Shown: positions 25,630 through 34,396, numbered from the stretch's first letter. The stretch: DNA of 64,000 bases from Vibrio sp. 05-20-BW147 (GCF_013369385.1 NZ_SZTO01000010.1:186001-250000); one strand, 5' to 3'. Numbers and translations: made by a program. The notes: generated from the letters alone by a model not told the origin.

Positions 25630-25652
25630 TAAAGAGAATTATTCTCATTATT
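25630..25652 (+). promoter_or_regulatory. Fur box upstream of the ChaN-like gene
   Basis: AAAGAGAATTATTCTCATTATT contains the palindrome GAGAATTATTCTC, a strong match to the Fur consensus. Iron repression of the downstream lipoprotein gene is expected. Confidence 0.85.
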
Positions 25653-25668
25653 ATTGAAGTTCTAGACC

Positions 25669-25704
25669 GCCTCCATTACACTCTGCGACGTTTTTAATGG
25701 AGGC
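25669..25704 (+). promoter_or_regulatory. Hairpin sequestering the ribosome site of the ChaN-like gene
   Basis: GCCTCCATTA (25669-25678) pairs perfectly with TAATGGAGGC (25695-25704). The 3' arm contains the GGAGG ribosome site, 7 nt before the start. The shape is that of a translational switch or thermometer. Confidence 0.6.
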
Positions 25705-25710
25705 AGTATT

Positions 25711-26637
25711 ATGCGATCAACTATTTCTCTTCTTCTGGCGTCAATGATGCTGAGCGGCTGTGCTAACCAAGCGCTCACAAGCGCCCCACTAAGCTTCTAC
25801 GACTATCAGCTTTACTCGCCAGAAGGTACTGCTCTTTCACTGCAACAATTGCCTCCATCGGTTCGAGATGCCGATGTCATTTTAATTGGTGAATGGCACA
25901 CGCACGCGGGTGTTCATCGCTTCCAAACCGACCTACTTAAAACGCTCAGCGCGCAACACCGCGTCGCTCTGTCTATGGAACAGTTTACCCGCGATAAACA
26001 AACCATCGTGAACCAATATTTGGCGGGTGAGATTGGTGAACAAGTGCTTATTCAACAAGGCAATGCGTGGCCAAACTACGAAAGTGATTACCGACCTTTG
26101 ATTGAACTGGCCAAATCCAAACAGATGGATGTGATTGCCGCGAACGCACCGAAAAGCACGGTACGTTGCATTGGCCGCCAAGGTTTGGCTTACCTCGATA
26201 AGCTAACCCAAGAGGAGCGTGGCTATTTGGCGAGTGAAATCAACACCGGTGAAAGCGAATACAAAAGCAAGTTCATGGCGTCGATGCACCACGGCAAACC
26301 AGAGCAAACCGAGAAACAGTTTGCTGCTCAAGTAACTTGGGATGAAACCATGGCAGAATCGATCGTCAACTACCGCCAGCAACACCCCAACACGCAAGTT
26401 ATCCATGTCGCAGGAAAATTTCATATTGAGCAGGGCTTAGGCACCGCTCACTCGATTCTGCGTCGTGATCCCTCCTTAAAGGTGGTGGTGATCTCTCCGG
26501 TATCAAGCGTCGATGAGCAAGGCAGCGATTACCAACTACTGGTACTGGAACCGCCGGTACGTTATGTGCAAAAAAGCAATCAAATGAAGGCGTTTCAGGA
26601 TTTAAAAAAACGTAATGACGATCTGATCTGCAAATAG
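25711..26637 (+). CDS. ChaN-family iron-regulated lipoprotein, probable haem binding
   Basis: 308 aa. A lipoprotein signal peptide ends in L-S-G-C17, so the protein is anchored to a membrane facing the periplasm or surface. The body matches the ChaN/DUF399 fold: ILIGEWHTHAGVHRF (about 56-70), SMEQFTRD, and H-V-A-G-K-F-H-I-E near residue 235, holding conserved His residues. Campylobacter ChaN binds two haems as a dimer. The Fur box upstream supports a role in iron or haem uptake. The ribosome site is folded into a 10-bp hairpin. Function as a haem carrier is inferred from the family. Confidence 0.83.
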   Translation: MRSTISLLLASMMLSGCANQALTSAPLSFYDYQLYSPEGTALSLQQLPPSVRDADVILIGEWHTHAGVHRFQTDLLKTLSAQHRVALSMEQFTRDKQTIVNQYLAGEIGEQVLIQQGNAWPNYESDYRPLIELAKSKQMDVIAANAPKSTVRCIGRQGLAYLDKLTQEERGYLASEINTGESEYKSKFMASMHHGKPEQTEKQFAAQVTWDETMAESIVNYRQQHPNTQVIHVAGKFHIEQGLGTAHSILRRDPSLKVVVISPVSSVDEQGSDYQLLVLEPPVRYVQKSNQMKAFQDLKKRNDDLICK

Positions 26638-26772
26638 CCTGATTCTTTTCAACTCCCATCTCAATTAGGCCTGTTTTTTGCTTGATTAAAAAAGCGGCAA
26701 AACAGGCTTTTTTTGCACAAGTTTTCTCCAACGCCGCCGATAGAGTATTTAGGATTCGCTTAGGAGATGGTT

Positions 26773-27129
26773 ATGAATCCAGTCGGTTCAAGACCTGTCG
26801 AAGCATACGCTTCCGCGCAGAAACAGACAGATAACCCAAATGCGGCAAAGGAAAGTGCCCCTGCTCCGCTGCAGGTAGAACAAAACAAAGTGACGCTTTC
26901 TGAAGAAGGAAAAGCGCTGCTTTCTGCACTCCAAGAGCTCGATAAAGAGAGCCAAAAAGTCGAAGCGGAAAACAAAACCGTGGGCGACAAAGTGGAATCC
27001 TTCACCTACGGCGCATTAGGCATGGACCATCCCGACAAGATAAAAGAGGAAGATGATGGCTCCTATTCCGCAGGACAATATCTTTCTGCCGCTGCCACTG
27101 TCGGTGGTTTGTTGATGATTTTGGTGTAA
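26773..27129 (+). CDS. Hypothetical protein with C-terminal hydrophobic tail
   Basis: 118 aa, unrecognised. The first half is polar with low-complexity Ala/Pro/Gln; a predicted helix VTLSEEGKALLSALQELDKES (about 39-60) and acidic stretches follow, and the last ~15 residues (SAAATVGGLLMILV) are hydrophobic. The helix resembles segments in SprA-related Vibrio proteins, but this is weak. I choose 26773 over 26767 because the TAGGAG ribosome site then has a normal 7-nt spacing. An open frame continues after the stop (27130-27354). Confidence 0.6.
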   Translation: MNPVGSRPVEAYASAQKQTDNPNAAKESAPAPLQVEQNKVTLSEEGKALLSALQELDKESQKVEAENKTVGDKVESFTYGALGMDHPDKIKEEDDGSYSAGQYLSAAATVGGLLMILV

Positions 27130-27204
27130 TTTTTACACTTATCCTCTCTACTGGGGGTTGAACATTGTCGGGAGCCTGCGCATTTTTCGCCACGACAAAT
27201 TTCA

Positions 27205-27354
27205 TTGGTTGAAGCATGTAAAACAAATCGCTATTTATATATCGATTCTTTGCTGGATGCAGAGGTGAAATTCACTGAAGTGAAACAGCAAGGATTGGTT
27301 TTAGCAAAAAACGATAGCGCGTTGCCGCTATCCCCAAATCGCTTTAGCCCATGA
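27205..27354 (+). CDS. Possible small protein or gene remnant (TTG start)
   Basis: 49 codons that read as a normal soluble peptide (about VEACKTNRYLYIDSLLDAE in its first part). No ribosome site is evident, and the frame is the same as that of the upstream hypothetical gene. It could be a remnant of a longer protein interrupted by a stop codon, a separate small protein, or chance. Confidence 0.25.
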   Translation: MVEACKTNRYLYIDSLLDAEVKFTEVKQQGLVLAKNDSALPLSPNRFSP

Positions 27355-27373
27355 ATTTCAACTCCCTTACTCA

Positions 27374-27400
27374 AAAGCTCACTTCGGTGAGCTTTTTCTT
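27374..27400 (+). terminator. Rho-independent terminator before the phosphatase gene
   Basis: A perfect 9-bp stem AAAGCTCAC/GTGAGCTTT has a stable TTCG tetraloop and is followed by TTCTTTT. Confidence 0.92.
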
Positions 27401-27469
27401 TTGCTCAATCAGACGTAATCATTGCTCGATCAAGTTTGTCACAACACTTTCTTTTTACTGATTTTTTCA

Positions 27470-27488
27470 CTTTCATGAAGTTTTTGTG
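27470..27488 (+). promoter_or_regulatory. Pho-box-like sequence upstream of alkaline phosphatase
   Basis: CTTTCATGAAGTTTTTGTG partly fits the PhoB direct-repeat pattern (two 7-mers 11 bp apart), and a second candidate, GTGTCACAAAGCAGTGTT, starts at 27501. The match is imperfect; the gene context supports it. Confidence 0.4.
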
Positions 27489-27553
27489 TCTGCCGCAAAA
27501 GTGTCACAAAGCAGTGTTGTAATGGCGCCGCTTTTATAAATAAGGGATAGACA

Positions 27554-29131
27554 ATGAAGCACCTGATCAAACCCGTTGTTGCCGTTGTAGCAACTTCTAC
27601 GCTCTCTTTTAATGCACTTTCTGCAGAAATTAAAAACGTCATTTTGATGATTGGTGATGGCATGGGGCCACAACAAGTTGGCCTATTGGAAACCTACGCC
27701 AACAACGCGCCAAATTCCATCTACCAAGGCAAAACCACCGCACTCTACACACTCGCTCAAGAAGGCGTTATCGGCTCATCGCTAACGCATCCAGAAGATG
27801 CGATTGTGGTAGATTCGGCCTGCTCTGCCACCATGCTGGCGACTGGCATCATGACAGGTTCAGAAGTGATCGGCATCGATTCCCAAGGGAACAGCGTCGA
27901 AACCGTACTCGAAAAAGCCAAACGTATGGGTAAAGCCACAGGCATTATTTCCGACACTCGCATGACGCACGCTACTCCTGCTGCCTTTGCCGCCCACCAG
28001 CCTCATCGCTCTTTGGAAAATGAAATTGCCGCCGACATGCTTGCCACCGATGTCGATGTGCTGCTGTCGGGCGGTTTGCGTCATTGGATTCCAAAGTCGG
28101 CAAACGACAAAGGTGAAACCTATCAACAGTTACAAGCCCTAACTCAAGGTGACGTTGCATTAAAATCAAAACGCAAAGACGAACGCAACTTGCTGACGGA
28201 AGCGCAACAAGCGGGTTACTCTCTGGCATTCAATAAAACCATGCTAGAGCAAGCGCAAGGGACGAAACTGTTGGGTCTTTTTGCCAACTCCGCCATGTAC
28301 GATGGCATCACCTACAGCCAAACCAAAGGTGACGCAGAGCGCAAAGAACCAACACTGGCAGAAATGACCAGCAAAGCATTAGACATCCTAGCCAAGGACA
28401 AAGACGGTTTCTTCTTGATGGTTGAAGGCGGACAAATCGACTGGGCTGGTCACAGTAACGATGCAGGTTCAATGCTGCATGAAATGATCAAGTTTGATGA
28501 AGCGATTAATACGGTTTACCAATGGGCTAAAGATCGTGATGACACTTTGATTATTGTCACGGCGGACCACGAAACTGGCTCTTTTGGCTTTAGCTACTCA
28601 GGCTATAATCTGCCGAAACCAGAGAAACGCCGAGGAAAAGCATTCGAAAATCGTGATTACGCGCCGAACTTTAACTTTGGTGCTTTCGATATTCTCGATG
28701 GTTTGTACAACCAAAAAACCAGCTACTATGGCATGCTTAGTGCGTTTGAAAAGTTGGATAAAAATCAGCAAACCGCGGCAAAACTAGCAGAAATCATCAA
28801 TAAAAATAGTGATTTTTCGATTACCGCAGGCCAAGCTGAAAACATCCTGAAGAACAAACCCAATCCATATCGTTTGGCCAACCACAGCTATCTTGCTGAG
28901 GAAACCGTGCCAGCCATTAACGACTTTGATGCGTTTTTCCCATACAACGACAGAACCAACCTGATCGCTCGTGAGCAAGCGACTAAGCAAAATATCGTCT
29001 GGGGGACAGGTACACACACCCATACTCCAGTGAATGTTTTTGCTTGGGGACCTGCAGAAACCATTCTCCCTGTGTCACGCATTTTGCACCACTCTGACTT
29101 GGGCGAGTTCATTAAAAATCAGGTGAAATAA
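27554..29131 (+). CDS. phoA: Alkaline phosphatase, Vibrio type
   Basis: 525 aa with a Sec signal peptide cleaved after A-L-S-A (residue 24), so it acts in the periplasm or outside. It hydrolyses phosphomonoesters. The active-site D87-S88 (VVDSACSATMLATG) provides the nucleophilic serine; MIGDGMG supplies a metal aspartate, and VEGGQIDWAGH, TADHETG and GTGTHTHTPV supply the remaining zinc and magnesium ligands. It is longer than E. coli PhoA (about 450), consistent with the large insert loops of the marine Vibrio enzyme. Flanked by terminators on both sides, with a Pho-like promoter region. Confidence 0.94.
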   Translation: MKHLIKPVVAVVATSTLSFNALSAEIKNVILMIGDGMGPQQVGLLETYANNAPNSIYQGKTTALYTLAQEGVIGSSLTHPEDAIVVDSACSATMLATGIMTGSEVIGIDSQGNSVETVLEKAKRMGKATGIISDTRMTHATPAAFAAHQPHRSLENEIAADMLATDVDVLLSGGLRHWIPKSANDKGETYQQLQALTQGDVALKSKRKDERNLLTEAQQAGYSLAFNKTMLEQAQGTKLLGLFANSAMYDGITYSQTKGDAERKEPTLAEMTSKALDILAKDKDGFFLMVEGGQIDWAGHSNDAGSMLHEMIKFDEAINTVYQWAKDRDDTLIIVTADHETGSFGFSYSGYNLPKPEKRRGKAFENRDYAPNFNFGAFDILDGLYNQKTSYYGMLSAFEKLDKNQQTAAKLAEIINKNSDFSITAGQAENILKNKPNPYRLANHSYLAEETVPAINDFDAFFPYNDRTNLIAREQATKQNIVWGTGTHTHTPVNVFAWGPAETILPVSRILHHSDLGEFIKNQVK

Positions 29132-29165
29132 GCTCGGTTGATGAGCAGGTAAAGCCTTTGATTCA

Positions 29166-29202
29166 AATAAGAAAGTGCCAGATGGCGCTTTCTTATTTTG
29201 TT
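29166..29202 (+). terminator. Terminator of alkaline phosphatase
   Basis: A 14-bp stem with one G-U pair (29166-29179 with 29184-29197) has an AGAT loop, followed by TTGTTTT. It overlaps the formal 5' end of the next open frame, which argues for a later start of that gene. Confidence 0.9.
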
Positions 29203-29298
29203 TTGCGCGCTAATAAAGCAATTTTTCCAGAGGTTGACGGCATACCAATTAGTCGCCAGTATGTAACGCTTTTCAACCCTAACGGTGCCCTTCCCGCT

Positions 29299-29607
29299 AT
29301 GTGTGAAATTTTTGCTAAGCAGCCCAAAGAAAATTACCAAACCATTACACGCTCGATCCGAATAGACGGACACGCCACCAGCGTCAAACTGGAAGCCAGT
29401 TACTGGGATATTTTACAAGAGATTGCTGACGCTCAGCAGCTAACCGTGCCGAAGTTCATCAGTACCGTCTATCGCGAAGCACTTGAGCACAATGGTGAAG
29501 TCTCAAACTTTGCCTCGCTACTGCGTTGCGCCTGCTTGATGTATGCTCGCCAACCCACTAACGTCATCGAAGTGGCGCGCCAAGAGCTCGTAAATAGACA
29601 AATTTAA
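29299..29607 (+). CDS. Ribbon-helix-helix domain protein
   Basis: 102 aa. Residues 20-85 fit the RHH_4-type ribbon-helix-helix: the strand TRSIRIDGHATSVKLEASYW, then helices around ILQEIADAQQLTVPKFISTVY and ASLLRCACLMYA. Such proteins are small DNA-binding or accessory regulators. The frame is open from 29158, but that start falls before the phosphatase terminator; the Met at 29299 gives a compact domain, though its ribosome site is weak. No partner toxin or operon neighbour is apparent. Confidence 0.7.
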   Translation: MCEIFAKQPKENYQTITRSIRIDGHATSVKLEASYWDILQEIADAQQLTVPKFISTVYREALEHNGEVSNFASLLRCACLMYARQPTNVIEVARQELVNRQI

Positions 29608-29678
29608 ATGTAATACTCACGTACTACCAAAGGTTGGTTTCTCAACATTATTCTGTCGCCTCGCAATGAGGAACCACC

Positions 29679-30074
29679 ATGACCAAAATGATTCACAGCA
29701 TGATCCGTGTCAGCGATCTCGACAGATCGATCGCTTTCTACCGTGATGCCCTAGAGCTCGAGCTCAAAGACCAATTTGTTTTCGATACTTTCACTCTGAC
29801 TTACCTCGCCAACAAAACCACCGGCTTCGAGCTTGAGTTGACTTACAATCACGGCATGAGTGATCCCTACACACATGGGACAGGCTACGGCCACCTTGCA
29901 GTGTGCGTTGAAGACATCGAACTCGCTCATAAACGCCTACGCGATTTAGGGATAGCAGCCAGTGATGTGAAAGCGATGGATCACAACCAAAAACACCTTG
30001 CGACCTTCTTCTTTATTACCGACCCAGACGGATACAAAATCGAGTTTTTGCAGCGCCAAGGCCGCTACCAATAA
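29679..30074 (+). CDS. Glyoxalase/VOC-family protein, GloA-like
   Basis: 131 aa, one vicinal-oxygen-chelate domain of the lactoylglutathione lyase type, which isomerises the glutathione-methylglyoxal hemithioacetal. The family motifs RVSDLDRSIAFY, ELELTYN, GTGYGHLAVCVED and FFITDPDGYKIEFLQR are all present, with the metal-binding His/Glu residues in expected places. A GAGGA ribosome site precedes the start. It is single and convergent with the YcgN-like gene across a shared terminator. Whether it is the main GloA or a paralogue is not decidable here. Confidence 0.88.
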   Translation: MTKMIHSMIRVSDLDRSIAFYRDALELELKDQFVFDTFTLTYLANKTTGFELELTYNHGMSDPYTHGTGYGHLAVCVEDIELAHKRLRDLGIAASDVKAMDHNQKHLATFFFITDPDGYKIEFLQRQGRYQ

Positions 30075-30085
30075 AGCCAATAAGC

Positions 30086-30111
30086 AAAAAGGCACGTTCT
30101 CGTGCCTTTTT
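30086..30111. terminator. Bidirectional terminator
   Basis: A perfect 11-bp stem AAAAAGGCACG/CGTGCCTTTTT has a TTCT loop and serves both the glyoxalase and the YcgN-like gene. Confidence 0.92.
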
Positions 30112-30149
30112 GTCTCTGCATCCTAGCCACTACTTAGCCTAGCCAGTGC

Positions 30150-30587
30150 TTAGTAATCTGGATTCTCAATGACGTGGTCTTCCCAATCTTTCACATCAAT
30201 TTCATAAACCACTTTGTTACGAATGCTCTGCCCTGCTGCATGCATGGCTGACTTAGAGCCGGTAATAAGAGGATGCCACTCCGGCAAAGGTTGGTTTTCT
30301 GAAAGTCGGCGATAAGCACAGGTGCGCGGTAGCCAATGGAACTCTGCGATTTTATCCTGAGTCAGCTTTAGGCAGTTTTCACCTGAAGAAAAACGATTTG
30401 GGTAATCTTTGCATGAACAGGTTTTACTGTTGAGCCAGCTACAAGCCACATTGGTGTAAAAGACTTCATCGGTCTCTTCGTCCATTAATTTGTGCAAACA
30501 GCATTTTCCGCAACCATCGCAAAGTGACTCCCACTCTTGCTCTGTCATCTCTTGCAAAGTTTTTGATTGCCAAAATGGTGTGCTCAT
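30150..30587 (-). CDS. YcgN-family cysteine-cluster protein (UPF0260)
   Basis: 145 aa. It contains C-D-G-C-G-K-C-C (about 23-30), [13 protein letters not shown] and C-x(n)-C-A-Y-R-R, the CxxCxxCC-type zinc/iron chelating pattern of UPF0260. The cluster is probably structural or metal-binding; the cellular role is not established for the family. It is divergent from a second cysteine-cluster gene at 30727, which may reflect shared ancestry. Terminator shared with the gene downstream. Confidence 0.88.
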   Translation of the reverse strand: MSTPFWQSKTLQEMTEQEWESLCDGCGKCCLHKLMDEETDEVFYTNVACSWLNSKTCSCKDYPNRFSSGENCLKLTQDKIAEFHWLPRTCAYRRLSENQPLPEWHPLITGSKSAMHAAGQSIRNKVVYEIDVKDWEDHVIENPDY

Positions 30588-30726
30588 AGGACTTCTTCTT
30601 ACTTTCTACTGCGGGAGCCGTTTTATACTCTTGCGGGCCTCAAAGTGCAAGGGTAAAAATTGTCCATTCAGTTCAGCGGAAATTTCTGCTACTATCGCGC
30701 CCCTTAATTTTTGACAGGTAACTAAG

Positions 30727-30975
30727 ATGGATTGCAGACTCGGTTGTGGCGCTTGCTGCATCGCCCCAAGTATCTCTTCCGCCATTCCAGGAATGCCAAA
30801 CGGTAAACCTGCCGGTGTACGCTGCATTCAACTCAACGAACACAATCTTTGTAAGCTATTTGGCCAGCCGGAGCGCCCAAAAGTTTGTCATGAATTCAAA
30901 CCGTGCCCTGTGGTTTGCGGCGAAACCAATCAACAAGCGCTCGACAATATTACCGAGTTAGAGCAGCTTACTTAA
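30727..30975 (+). CDS. YkgJ-family cysteine-cluster protein
   Basis: 82 aa with the N-terminal C-x3-C-G-A-C-C motif (CRLGCGACCIAPSIS), the central GKPAGVRCIQL and C-x(n)-C-x4-C-P-V-V-C, typical of the small YkgJ branch of CxxCxxCC proteins. Likely a metal-binding protein of unknown role. The start follows a CAGGTAACTAAG ribosome site. Divergently transcribed from the YcgN-like gene with a promoter region of about 140 bp. Confidence 0.85.
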   Translation: MDCRLGCGACCIAPSISSAIPGMPNGKPAGVRCIQLNEHNLCKLFGQPERPKVCHEFKPCPVVCGETNQQALDNITELEQLT

Positions 30976-31197
30976 CCTCCTTATCTGCTTGGTTGAACGC
31001 TTTTTCTTTCCTCTACCTGCACGCCTTTTCGATAGATGAGCTGAGCAATCTCCTCTCAAAATGGTGAAACATTTCTTAGCTCTAAGAAAACACAGCCCCA
31101 AGTAGAATTTCGCGACACAATATCACGACACTTTCTAGCAAGGTGCTGATTGTCAGCTATTTTTATTCCAATACTCCCCCTCTCAATAGGACATTGT

Positions 31198-31893
31198 ATG
31201 AATAAATATCTGGCGGAATTATTTGGCACCTTTTGGCTGGTGCTTGGTGGATGTGGCAGTGCCGTGTTGGCGGCCGCCTTTCCGGACGTTGGGATTGGCC
31301 TGCTAGGCGTATCCCTCGCGTTCGGTTTGACGGTGCTCACCATGGCTTTTGCCATCGGCCATATTTCCGGCTGTCACTTGAACCCTGCCGTCACCATTGG
31401 CTTATGGGCTGGCGGACGATTTGAAGCCAAAGAAATTGTTCCTTATATCCTTGCCCAAGTGATCGGTGGCGTCATTGCCGGTGGCGTGCTTTATAGCATC
31501 GCCTCTGGTCAAATGGGCTTCGATGCGGCGAACTCGGGTTTTGCCTCTAACGGTTATGGTGAGCATTCTCCCGGTGGCTATTCGCTGACTTCTGCGCTAG
31601 TGAGCGAAGTCGTGATGACCATGATGTTTTTGCTGGTGATTCTTGGCGCAACAGATCAGCGTGCACCTCAAGGTTTTGCGCCCATCGCTATCGGTTTATG
31701 CCTCACGCTTATCCACCTCATCAGCATTCCGGTGACCAACACATCGGTCAACCCAGCCCGAAGCACTGGTGTTGCTCTCTATGTTGGCGACTGGGCCACC
31801 GCGCAACTTTGGCTATTCTGGGTCGCGCCGATTCTAGGCGCACTACTGGGGGCGATGGCCTACAAGTTAATTTCCGGGTCTAACAAAGCCTAA
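31198..31893 (+). CDS. aqpZ: Aquaporin Z
   Basis: 231 aa inner-membrane water channel with six transmembrane helices and the two pore NPA motifs, HLNPAVTIG (about 61-69) and SVNPARSTG (about 181-189). The narrow-pore residues (Phe near the N terminus, His in helix 5, Arg after the second NPA) fit a water-selective channel. The frame is open from 31150; the start at 31198 gives the canonical N terminus [15 protein letters not shown] terminator follows. Confidence 0.95.
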   Translation: MNKYLAELFGTFWLVLGGCGSAVLAAAFPDVGIGLLGVSLAFGLTVLTMAFAIGHISGCHLNPAVTIGLWAGGRFEAKEIVPYILAQVIGGVIAGGVLYSIASGQMGFDAANSGFASNGYGEHSPGGYSLTSALVSEVVMTMMFLLVILGATDQRAPQGFAPIAIGLCLTLIHLISIPVTNTSVNPARSTGVALYVGDWATAQLWLFWVAPILGALLGAMAYKLISGSNKA

Positions 31894-31900
31894 TCACAAC

Positions 31901-31927
31901 GAGCCGCCGATTCGAGCGGCTCTTTTT
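31901..31927 (+). terminator. Terminator of aqpZ
   Basis: A 7-bp GC-rich stem GAGCCGC/GCGGCTC (31901-31907, 31916-31922), with extra inner pairing, is followed by TTTTTC. Confidence 0.9.
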
Positions 31928-32048
31928 CTATTGCGCATCTATATTTTATAAAACACATCACAACTTTGTGACTTGGTCACAAATGGTCACAGAGCAATTC
32001 ATTGGGCTGAGTTATAGTTCCACTATTCACTCTCTGCCGTGCAACTCT

Positions 32049-32768
32049 ATGACTTCACCTGCCTCATATCGGATTATTCTTGTTGAAGACGACTTGGAAC
32101 TCGCTGAGTTGATCAAAGATTTTCTACAAAATTATGAATTTCAGATTGATATCGTTTCGGATGGTTTTCACGCCGTGGATAAAATCTTGTCAAACCAACC
32201 TGATTTAGTGATTCTCGATGTTATGTTGCCTGGGCAAAGCGGCATGGAAGTGTGTAAAGCGATACGCAGTAAGTACCATGGCATGATTTTGATGCAAACT
32301 GCCCTAGATGACGACATTGACCAAGTCATGGGATTAGAACTGGGTGCAGACGACTACATCGTGAAGCAAGTAAAGCCAAGATTACTGCTGTCGCGCATTC
32401 GTGCGTTGCTGCGTAGACACGAGCGTTTAACGGCAGAAAGCAACAAGGATGATTTGCAACTCGGTCCTTTGGTGATTAATTTGCAACACCGCAGTGTCAC
32501 ATTGCATCAGCAAACGCTCAAACTGACCACCTCTGAATTTGAACTGCTGCTGCTTTTGGCCAGACACGTTGGCCAAGTGGTATCACGCGATGACATCGCA
32601 CAGCACATTCGCGGCTTTGAATATGACGGATTAGATCGCTCCATCGACCGAAGAATTTCTCGCCTGCGCCGCACCCTCAATGATGACCCTAACGAGCCAA
32701 CTTTAATCAAGACCATTCGCGGCGTTGGTTATCAACTGTGTGCCTCTTCTTGGGAGGCTTCACTATGA
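32049..32768 (+). CDS. OmpR-family response regulator, RstA-like
   Basis: 239 aa. A receiver domain (about 8-120) with D57 in VILDVMLPG as phosphoacceptor and an acidic VEDD pocket is followed by an OmpR-type winged helix ending in the IKTIRGVGYQL motif. The switch region reads Y-I-V-K-Q-V-K-P-R instead of the usual K-P, as in RstA-type regulators. The frame is open from 31968, but the start at 32049 gives the normal N terminus. The stop overlaps the next start by 4 nt (ATGA), so it is translationally coupled to its kinase. Confidence 0.88.
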   Translation: MTSPASYRIILVEDDLELAELIKDFLQNYEFQIDIVSDGFHAVDKILSNQPDLVILDVMLPGQSGMEVCKAIRSKYHGMILMQTALDDDIDQVMGLELGADDYIVKQVKPRLLLSRIRALLRRHERLTAESNKDDLQLGPLVINLQHRSVTLHQQTLKLTTSEFELLLLLARHVGQVVSRDDIAQHIRGFEYDGLDRSIDRRISRLRRTLNDDPNEPTLIKTIRGVGYQLCASSWEASL

Positions 32769-34372
32769 TTCGCGCATTTGCCATTTTATGGTTGGCGGTA
32801 TTTCTTCCAACCACACTGCTCGTCATTCCGAGTGGCATTAACCCTGTTTTGACTCTCAACGAGCAGTTTTCTGAAGACTTCTATAAACCTCTCTATCGCG
32901 TCAGTTTTGAATCGTTGTCAAAGAGACTGTTACAACAGCCGCAGTCCGAATGGCAACAAACGATTTCCCACTACGCACAGGATTTTGCTTATCCTTTGAA
33001 ACTCCTTCCTCTCGCTGATTACCAAACCGACAACAAACTCTATTCGTCACTCGAAAGTGGCGAGTTGACCTTTGTCTTTGGTGATCCAATGGCATTATTG
33101 CAACGAGTGGGACACAGTGACCAAATCATTTACATTGCCCTTAACGAGTCCCACGAAATCGCAGCACTCAATCAAGCCAAGGGCACACTGTCACTCGCCG
33201 TAGAAGATCTGCTCCAAATACCCAAAGAACAATGGCAATCCTATCTTGCAGACGTTAACACTAAGCTCCCGATTAAGATCAACCTGATGACAGATGAACA
33301 GCTGAGTGACGTTGCCATACAAGCGACTTCAGACAGCCCAAACAACATTGTCAGTTACATCAATCAAAATGGCGAGCTAGAACTACTGGCTTTAGTTGAA
33401 CAAGGATTGTGGTTGCACGTTAAAGATAACTTGTCTCAAACGATACAAATGAAACTAAGCACCACGATTGTTCTCACATTCTTCCTACTGATTTCTCTTG
33501 CTTTGATTTTGTGGGTCTACCCTCTTTGGCGTGATTTAACTCGGCTGGTGGCAACCGCCACCGAATTTGGCCAAGGCAAACTGTCACAACGGGCGCGAGC
33601 TTCCAAGCTCTCGGTGGTTTCTCAACTCAGTGGCTCCTTCAACAACATGGCCGACAATATCGAGAGTCTCATTGCTCGGCAGCGTGAGCTGACCAACGCC
33701 GTCGCACACGATTTACGTACGCCATTGTATCGGCTGCGCTTTGCGATTGAGATGCTGGAAGATCCTCACACCAGCGACGCGCAAAAAGAGAAATATCAAC
33801 GCGCACTGCACACAAGCATTGATGATCTCGACCATCTCATCAACCAAAACTTACTGCTCTCTCGCTACAATCGGATTGCCGATATCACCCACTTTTCGCC
33901 ATGCTGCTTTGCTAGGGAGCTGCTCAACGAAATCGATGATTTCAAACTCCAGCATCCCGATCTCGATATCCAGTTTTACTGTTCGCCAGAGTTAAAACAG
34001 CATCGCATGTTCATCGACAACAAAGGACTGATGCGCGCGGTGAAAAACCTTCTTACCAATGCAAGCCGATTTGCTCAAAGTACCATTATTGTCTCGTTTA
34101 AATACAGTGGCAGCGCATTTCACATTACGGTGGAAGACGATGGTCAAGGTGTGCCCAATGAACACGCAGAACGCATTTTTGAGCCTTTCACTCAGCTTGA
34201 TAACCAAGAACGAAGCAGCGAAAAAGGCCACGGGTTAGGATTGGCGATCGTTAAACAAATCATGCTTTGGCACAAAGGTAACGCGAAAGTGGTGTCATCG
34301 ACTTTGGGTGGTGCTGCGTTTGAACTGCAATGGCCTGAGCTGCATCCGAATACTGCCGAGTCGGAATTGTGA
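32765..34372 (+). CDS. Sensor histidine kinase, RstB-like with large periplasmic domain
   Basis: 535 aa. An N-terminal membrane anchor (1-25) is followed by a ~205-residue periplasmic sensor, a second transmembrane helix (about 233-256), a HAMP domain, a HisKA domain with H315 in AVAHDLRTPL, and an HATPase with NLLTNASRF, EDDGQG and GHGLGLAIV. All catalytic motifs look intact. The periplasmic domain is longer than in RstB and is not a PAS or Cache domain I recognise. The downstream genes encode outer-membrane and lipoprotein products, which hints at an envelope signal. Similar kinases in V. parahaemolyticus (VbrK) sense beta-lactams; equivalence here is not shown. Confidence 0.87.
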   Translation: MIRAFAILWLAVFLPTTLLVIPSGINPVLTLNEQFSEDFYKPLYRVSFESLSKRLLQQPQSEWQQTISHYAQDFAYPLKLLPLADYQTDNKLYSSLESGELTFVFGDPMALLQRVGHSDQIIYIALNESHEIAALNQAKGTLSLAVEDLLQIPKEQWQSYLADVNTKLPIKINLMTDEQLSDVAIQATSDSPNNIVSYINQNGELELLALVEQGLWLHVKDNLSQTIQMKLSTTIVLTFFLLISLALILWVYPLWRDLTRLVATATEFGQGKLSQRARASKLSVVSQLSGSFNNMADNIESLIARQRELTNAVAHDLRTPLYRLRFAIEMLEDPHTSDAQKEKYQRALHTSIDDLDHLINQNLLLSRYNRIADITHFSPCCFARELLNEIDDFKLQHPDLDIQFYCSPELKQHRMFIDNKGLMRAVKNLLTNASRFAQSTIIVSFKYSGSAFHITVEDDGQGVPNEHAERIFEPFTQLDNQERSSEKGHGLGLAIVKQIMLWHKGNAKVVSSTLGGAAFELQWPELHPNTAESEL

Positions 34373-34396
34373 CCAAAATGGACACAATTCGTCCAT
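34364..34396 (+). promoter_or_regulatory. Two interleaved inverted repeats after the kinase stop
   Basis: GAATTGTG (34364-34371) pairs with CACAATTC (34383-34390), and ATGGAC (34378-34383) with GTCCAT (34391-34396). They lie about 75 bp before the DUF2860 gene and may be an operator for it. Confidence 0.4.

Larger units (their letters stand above)
27130..27553 (+). other. Intergenic region with a post-stop open frame, terminator and phosphatase promoter
   Basis: The frame of the preceding 118-aa gene stays open for 74 codons after its TAA and ends at TGA 27352-27354. There is no ATG in it; the only plausible start is TTG at 27205. Codon use from 27205 onward looks coding-like. A terminator follows at 27374, then a region with Pho-box-like sequence ahead of the phosphatase gene. 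Confidence 0.55.

Noticed and set aside
29158-29298. Longer N terminus for the ribbon-helix-helix gene
   Set aside because: It would start upstream of the phosphatase terminator hairpin, and the extra residues look non-conserved.
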